Virus record (IMG/VR): IMGVR_UViG_3300044826_000111
Location: 1-39,898 of that record
DNA: 39,898 nucleotides
Reading direction: 5' to 3' (one strand)
Origin: a virus
In this document: in pieces, positions 37,962-39,898 of the stretch
How positions within the stretch are numbered: position 1 is the first letter of the stretch
Layout of the letters: every line of letters starts with the position of its first letter
Made by a program: the position numbers and the translations under genes
Notes under the pieces: generated by a model
Databases searched by the model: none
Told to the model about the DNA's origin: nothing
What the model saw: the letters and a program-made list of their open reading frames with translations, nothing else

Positions 37962-38608
37962 AATTCAATCCTCACACCATCGTTAACCTTTACATAATCA
38001 CCATCTAGGATAGATGCATTGACAAATTGTCTTCTGTAGCCATCCATAATTTGACCGCCAGCTTGGCCTCCCTCTTCATGGATATGTCCCCATACACACA
38101 ACTTCAAGTTCTTATATTCAGTAGAACTCACAACATTTCTAAGACTAGAACTACCAACATGTGGATCTTCATCTTCTTTAGCACGACTAATTTTATCAAA
38201 CATACATTTCGGAGGCATGTGTGTAATTAATATATTAGTGTCCTTAGGTATCATGGCCCACTTCTTGGCAAGGCTATCATCACTATGCTTAGTAAAAGCC
38301 TTGCATCGAGGATTAATGCCGTGAAACCAAGCAGTCCACGGACTTCCCCATATCTTTAGGCCTTCAAACTCACAACCTGAATCCTCAAGATACGTGCAGT
38401 TCTTAAACTCAAATCCCTTAATAAACGTGTCATGGTTACCAGCAATAACCACCTTAAAACGATAATCCTGATTGCCAATCCACTCATCAAAGTAAATATA
38501 AGCCTCACGTGTAGAATGCCCAACAAGATCCCCAGCAACAATAAGCATGTCGCCGCCTTGTAGCGTGGGAAATTCTCCGTGAAGGTCACTTATGCAGTCA
38601 ATTTTCAT
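37958..38608 (-). CDS. Calcineurin-like metallophosphoesterase
   Basis: 216 residues. Metal-binding motifs in order: ISDLHGEF (Asp 8, His 10), VAGDLVG (Asp 27), VIAGNHDTF (Asn 58, His 59), ITHMPPK and VWGHIHEEGG. It belongs to the two-metal phosphoesterase superfamily, which hydrolyses phosphomonoesters or cyclic nucleotides. In a phage it could remove nucleotide alarm signals or act in nucleotide or DNA end processing; the substrate is unknown. Confidence 0.9.
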   Translation of the reverse strand: MKIDCISDLHGEFPTLQGGDMLIVAGDLVGHSTREAYIYFDEWIGNQDYRFKVVIAGNHDTFIKGFEFKNCTYLEDSGCEFEGLKIWGSPWTAWFHGINPRCKAFTKHSDDSLAKKWAMIPKDTNILITHMPPKCMFDKISRAKEDEDPHVGSSSLRNVVSSTEYKNLKLCVWGHIHEEGGQAGGQIMDGYRRQFVNASILDGDYVKVNDGVRIEL

Positions 38609-38789
38609 CTTTCACCTTAGGCAGTCTCTTAATTATTTTATCCAATATAATCTCAAGAGATTGGTTTCTATCAATCTGTGTCCTCATAGCCCACAATTCC
38701 TCAATAGACATATCTGTAACATCAATCAATTCTGTTTTAGTCGAAAACCAACCTTGCTTGACTATTTTCCTTATTAATATTCTATGCAT
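38598..38789 (-). CDS. Hypothetical 63-residue protein
   Basis: MHRILIRKIVKQGWFSTKTE, then a helix MSIEELWAMRTQIDRNQSLE and a basic end. It overlaps the phosphoesterase start by 11 nt, suggesting the two are translated together. No family recognised. Confidence 0.6.
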   Translation of the reverse strand: MHRILIRKIVKQGWFSTKTELIDVTDMSIEELWAMRTQIDRNQSLEIILDKIIKRLPKVKDEN

Positions 38790-38792
38790 ACA

Positions 38793-39044
38793 TTACTTAT
38801 CCTGAGGTAAAGTAGGCAAATACATCCAATGAGTGATACATTCAATATCCATGTAACTAAAAGCATCACCACAATAAGGCCCAGTACCATCATTACCCCA
38901 GAACATCCATTTACCATTAGGATATAATTCTGACTTAGGATAACGCATAGCAAAGCATATAGGGCTATCGCTTTGATAATCGCAACATACCATTACCCAG
39001 TCATATTCGGGTAATTCATCCTTAACGCTAATCCATTCAGTCAT
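38793..39044 (-). CDS. DUF551 protein (83 residues)
   Basis: From ATG 39044, 6 nt after AAGGAG: MTEWISVKDELPEYDWVMVC, a central KWMFWGNDG, and CITHWMYLPTLPQ at the end. This is the most typical DUF551 member here. The frame opens further back to 39143, but the ribosome-binding site decides the start. It overlaps the next gene by 8 nt. Confidence 0.78.
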   Translation of the reverse strand: MTEWISVKDELPEYDWVMVCCDYQSDSPICFAMRYPKSELYPNGKWMFWGNDGTGPYCGDAFSYMDIECITHWMYLPTLPQDK

Positions 39045-39285
39045 CATCTTCTCCTTTCCAGAACCATTTTCTATATTTAGTGAGTAAATGCCTTGGTTTT
39101 TTAGGAATTGGAGTCCAGTGAGTAACGTGCCATTCTTCTCCAAGATCAGTCAATGTATCTCCATTTTGAACCATCCATGTACCTTGGTCTAAAAACCCAA
39201 CGGAAAGATCCAAATGATTAGTTAGGATTACAACCTGCTGATCTTCTTTAGGCAGTTCTCTCTTAATATTCTTCCATTCACTCAT
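39037..39285 (-). CDS. DUF551-like protein (82 residues)
   Basis: MSEWKNIKRELPKEDQQVVI at the start, GTWMVQNGD in the middle, HVTHWTPIPKKP at residue 60, then a basic-aromatic tail (KYRKWFWKGEDDD). It has the family frame with an added tail. Its start overlaps the stop of the membrane peptide upstream (ATGA). Confidence 0.73.
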   Translation of the reverse strand: MSEWKNIKRELPKEDQQVVILTNHLDLSVGFLDQGTWMVQNGDTLTDLGEEWHVTHWTPIPKKPRHLLTKYRKWFWKGEDDD

Positions 39286-39395
39286 AAATAATACTCAATA
39301 AATCTAAGAATTACGGCTAATATAGATAAACCCATTGCCCACAATGACCAATTCCTGAGAGATCTGAGTTCTCTTTCTAAATCATCATTATTCAT
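39282..39395 (-). CDS. 37-residue membrane peptide
   Basis: MNNDDLERELRSLRNWSLWA, then a hydrophobic GLSILAVILRFIEYYL. AAGGAAAT stands upstream. A charged start and one helix suggest an inner-membrane peptide. It begins 2 nt after the integrase-like gene and overlaps the DUF551 gene. Confidence 0.62.
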   Translation of the reverse strand: MNNDDLERELRSLRNWSLWAMGLSILAVILRFIEYYL

Positions 39396-39396
39396 A

Positions 39397-39898
39397 TTAT
39401 TTCCTTAGGTTTTTAGATAATTCATTAACGCATTTTAGTGCAATATTATCAATGTCAACATTGTTCTCATTTAAATTTGAGTATACGGTGCTTAGTCTTT
39501 TTAGCTTATTTATAATGGTAATTGGCGATGGCATTGAATATTTCCCAGATTTTTCATTTCCTACACTTCCGCCAAATTTAACCTGAATTTTAGACATTTT
39601 CTTACAGTGTGCAATTAAATCATCATAAGAAATTTCATGCATATATTTTTGTAGAAATGCGTTAAAATCTATCTTTAAATTCTTAATGTCAGTCACGCTT
39701 CGAGTGCTTAAACCATCTTTAATAGCATTGTCTATTTTGAAGTTTATTGCGTCTTCAAGAGTGATCATTTCCTGTTTAGGAGGATTAAATGCTTCCATTT
39801 CATCAAGGAGATCCTCTTTGTACGCTGCCCATAATTTTGCTGTTTCAAGTGTAGAAAAGGTTTGACATATTGTTATTCTATTTCTAGAAATCTTAACA
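39397..39898 (-). CDS. Integrase-like protein, arm-binding and core-binding domains only
   Basis: The part of the gene that starts at 162, shown here up to the contig end. After the arm-binding domain comes EMITLEDAINFKIDNAIKDG, TDIKNLKIDFNAFLQKYMHE and NKLKRLSTVYSNLNENNVDI, the all-helical core-binding domain of tyrosine recombinases. The chain stops (NELSKNLRK) where the catalytic domain with its R-H-x-x-R-H-Y residues should start. 178 residues in all. It may be a decayed integrase or a DNA-binding relic put to other use. Confidence 0.72.
   Translation of the reverse strand, partial: VKISRNRITICQTFSTLETAKLWAAYKEDLLDEMEAFNPPKQEMITLEDAINFKIDNAIKDGLSTRSVTDIKNLKIDFNAFLQKYMHEISYDDLIAHCKKMSKIQVKFGGSVGNEKSGKYSMPSPITIINKLKRLSTVYSNLNENNVDIDNIALKCVNELSKNLRK
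39772..39898. repeat. Terminal direct repeat, right copy
   Basis: Identical to 1-127. Together they show that the contig closes into a circle; one copy should be removed before counting genes. Confidence 0.95.

Noticed and set aside
1-39898. CRISPR arrays and tRNA genes
   Set aside because: I saw no regularly spaced repeats. No cloverleaf with a T-loop and CCA-like acceptor stood out by eye, though a tRNA scan was not possible.

Overview
The window is one complete, circular genome of a tailed double-stranded DNA phage, probably podovirus-like. The first and last 127 bases are identical, so the unit genome is 39,771 bp and one gene runs across the join. The evidence for a phage is a full virion module: small and large terminase subunits, a 712-residue portal, a scaffold, an N4-gp56-type major capsid protein, a head-tail adaptor, a P22-gp10-like tail stabilisation protein, three internal or ejection proteins and a cassette of tail-fibre paralogues. 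I see no sheath, tape-measure or baseplate genes. Sigma70-type promoters (TTGA-17-TATACT) and strong Shine-Dalgarno sites suggest a Gram-negative, probably proteobacterial, host. The host cannot be named from sequence alone.

Layout. (a) 1.6-19.6 kb, rightward: small virion-associated genes, scaffold, capsid gene (interrupted by a 231-nt group I intron), adaptor, stabilisation protein, ejection proteins, then fibre genes. Two HNH endonuclease genes lie within this run. (b) 19.7-24.2 kb, mostly leftward: early DNA metabolism, with a replication-initiator-like protein, an ERF annealing protein, a PD-(D/E)XK exonuclease and small helpers. (c) 24.3-26.6 kb, rightward: a Cro-like regulator, a two-HTH protein, a RusA resolvase and small genes, with an HNH gene inserted in antisense. 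(d) 26.6-27.3 kb, leftward: three small genes. (e) 27.5-36.7 kb, rightward: terminase, then about 5 kb holding 27 tiny genes, mostly overlapping by 1-14 nt (proline-rich peptides, single-pass membrane peptides, zinc-ribbon peptides, a Dam-like methyltransferase, lipoproteins), then the portal. (f) 36.5-39.8 kb and across the join to 1.5 kb, leftward: a DUF551-like gene family, a metallophosphoesterase, a catalytic-domain-less integrase-like protein and an SF2 helicase.

Regulation can be read directly. A 14-bp inverted repeat, GTATAACATTATAC, occurs exactly three times and twice with one change. Four of the five copies sit inside good promoters at operon starts, one of them next to the Cro-like gene. 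The fifth lies upstream of the fibre genes. I infer one dispersed operator set. A second element, two 7-nt arms 16 nt apart that end exactly at an ATG, precedes both the portal gene and the 21.6-kb membrane-protein gene and contains their ribosome-binding sites. The most notable results are the capsid intron with precisely definable splice sites, the operator set, the paired start-codon palindromes, the micro-gene operon with a family of MTxT...P8 proline-rich peptides, and the truncated integrase. I could not recognise an endolysin, DNA polymerase, RNA polymerase or complete integrase.
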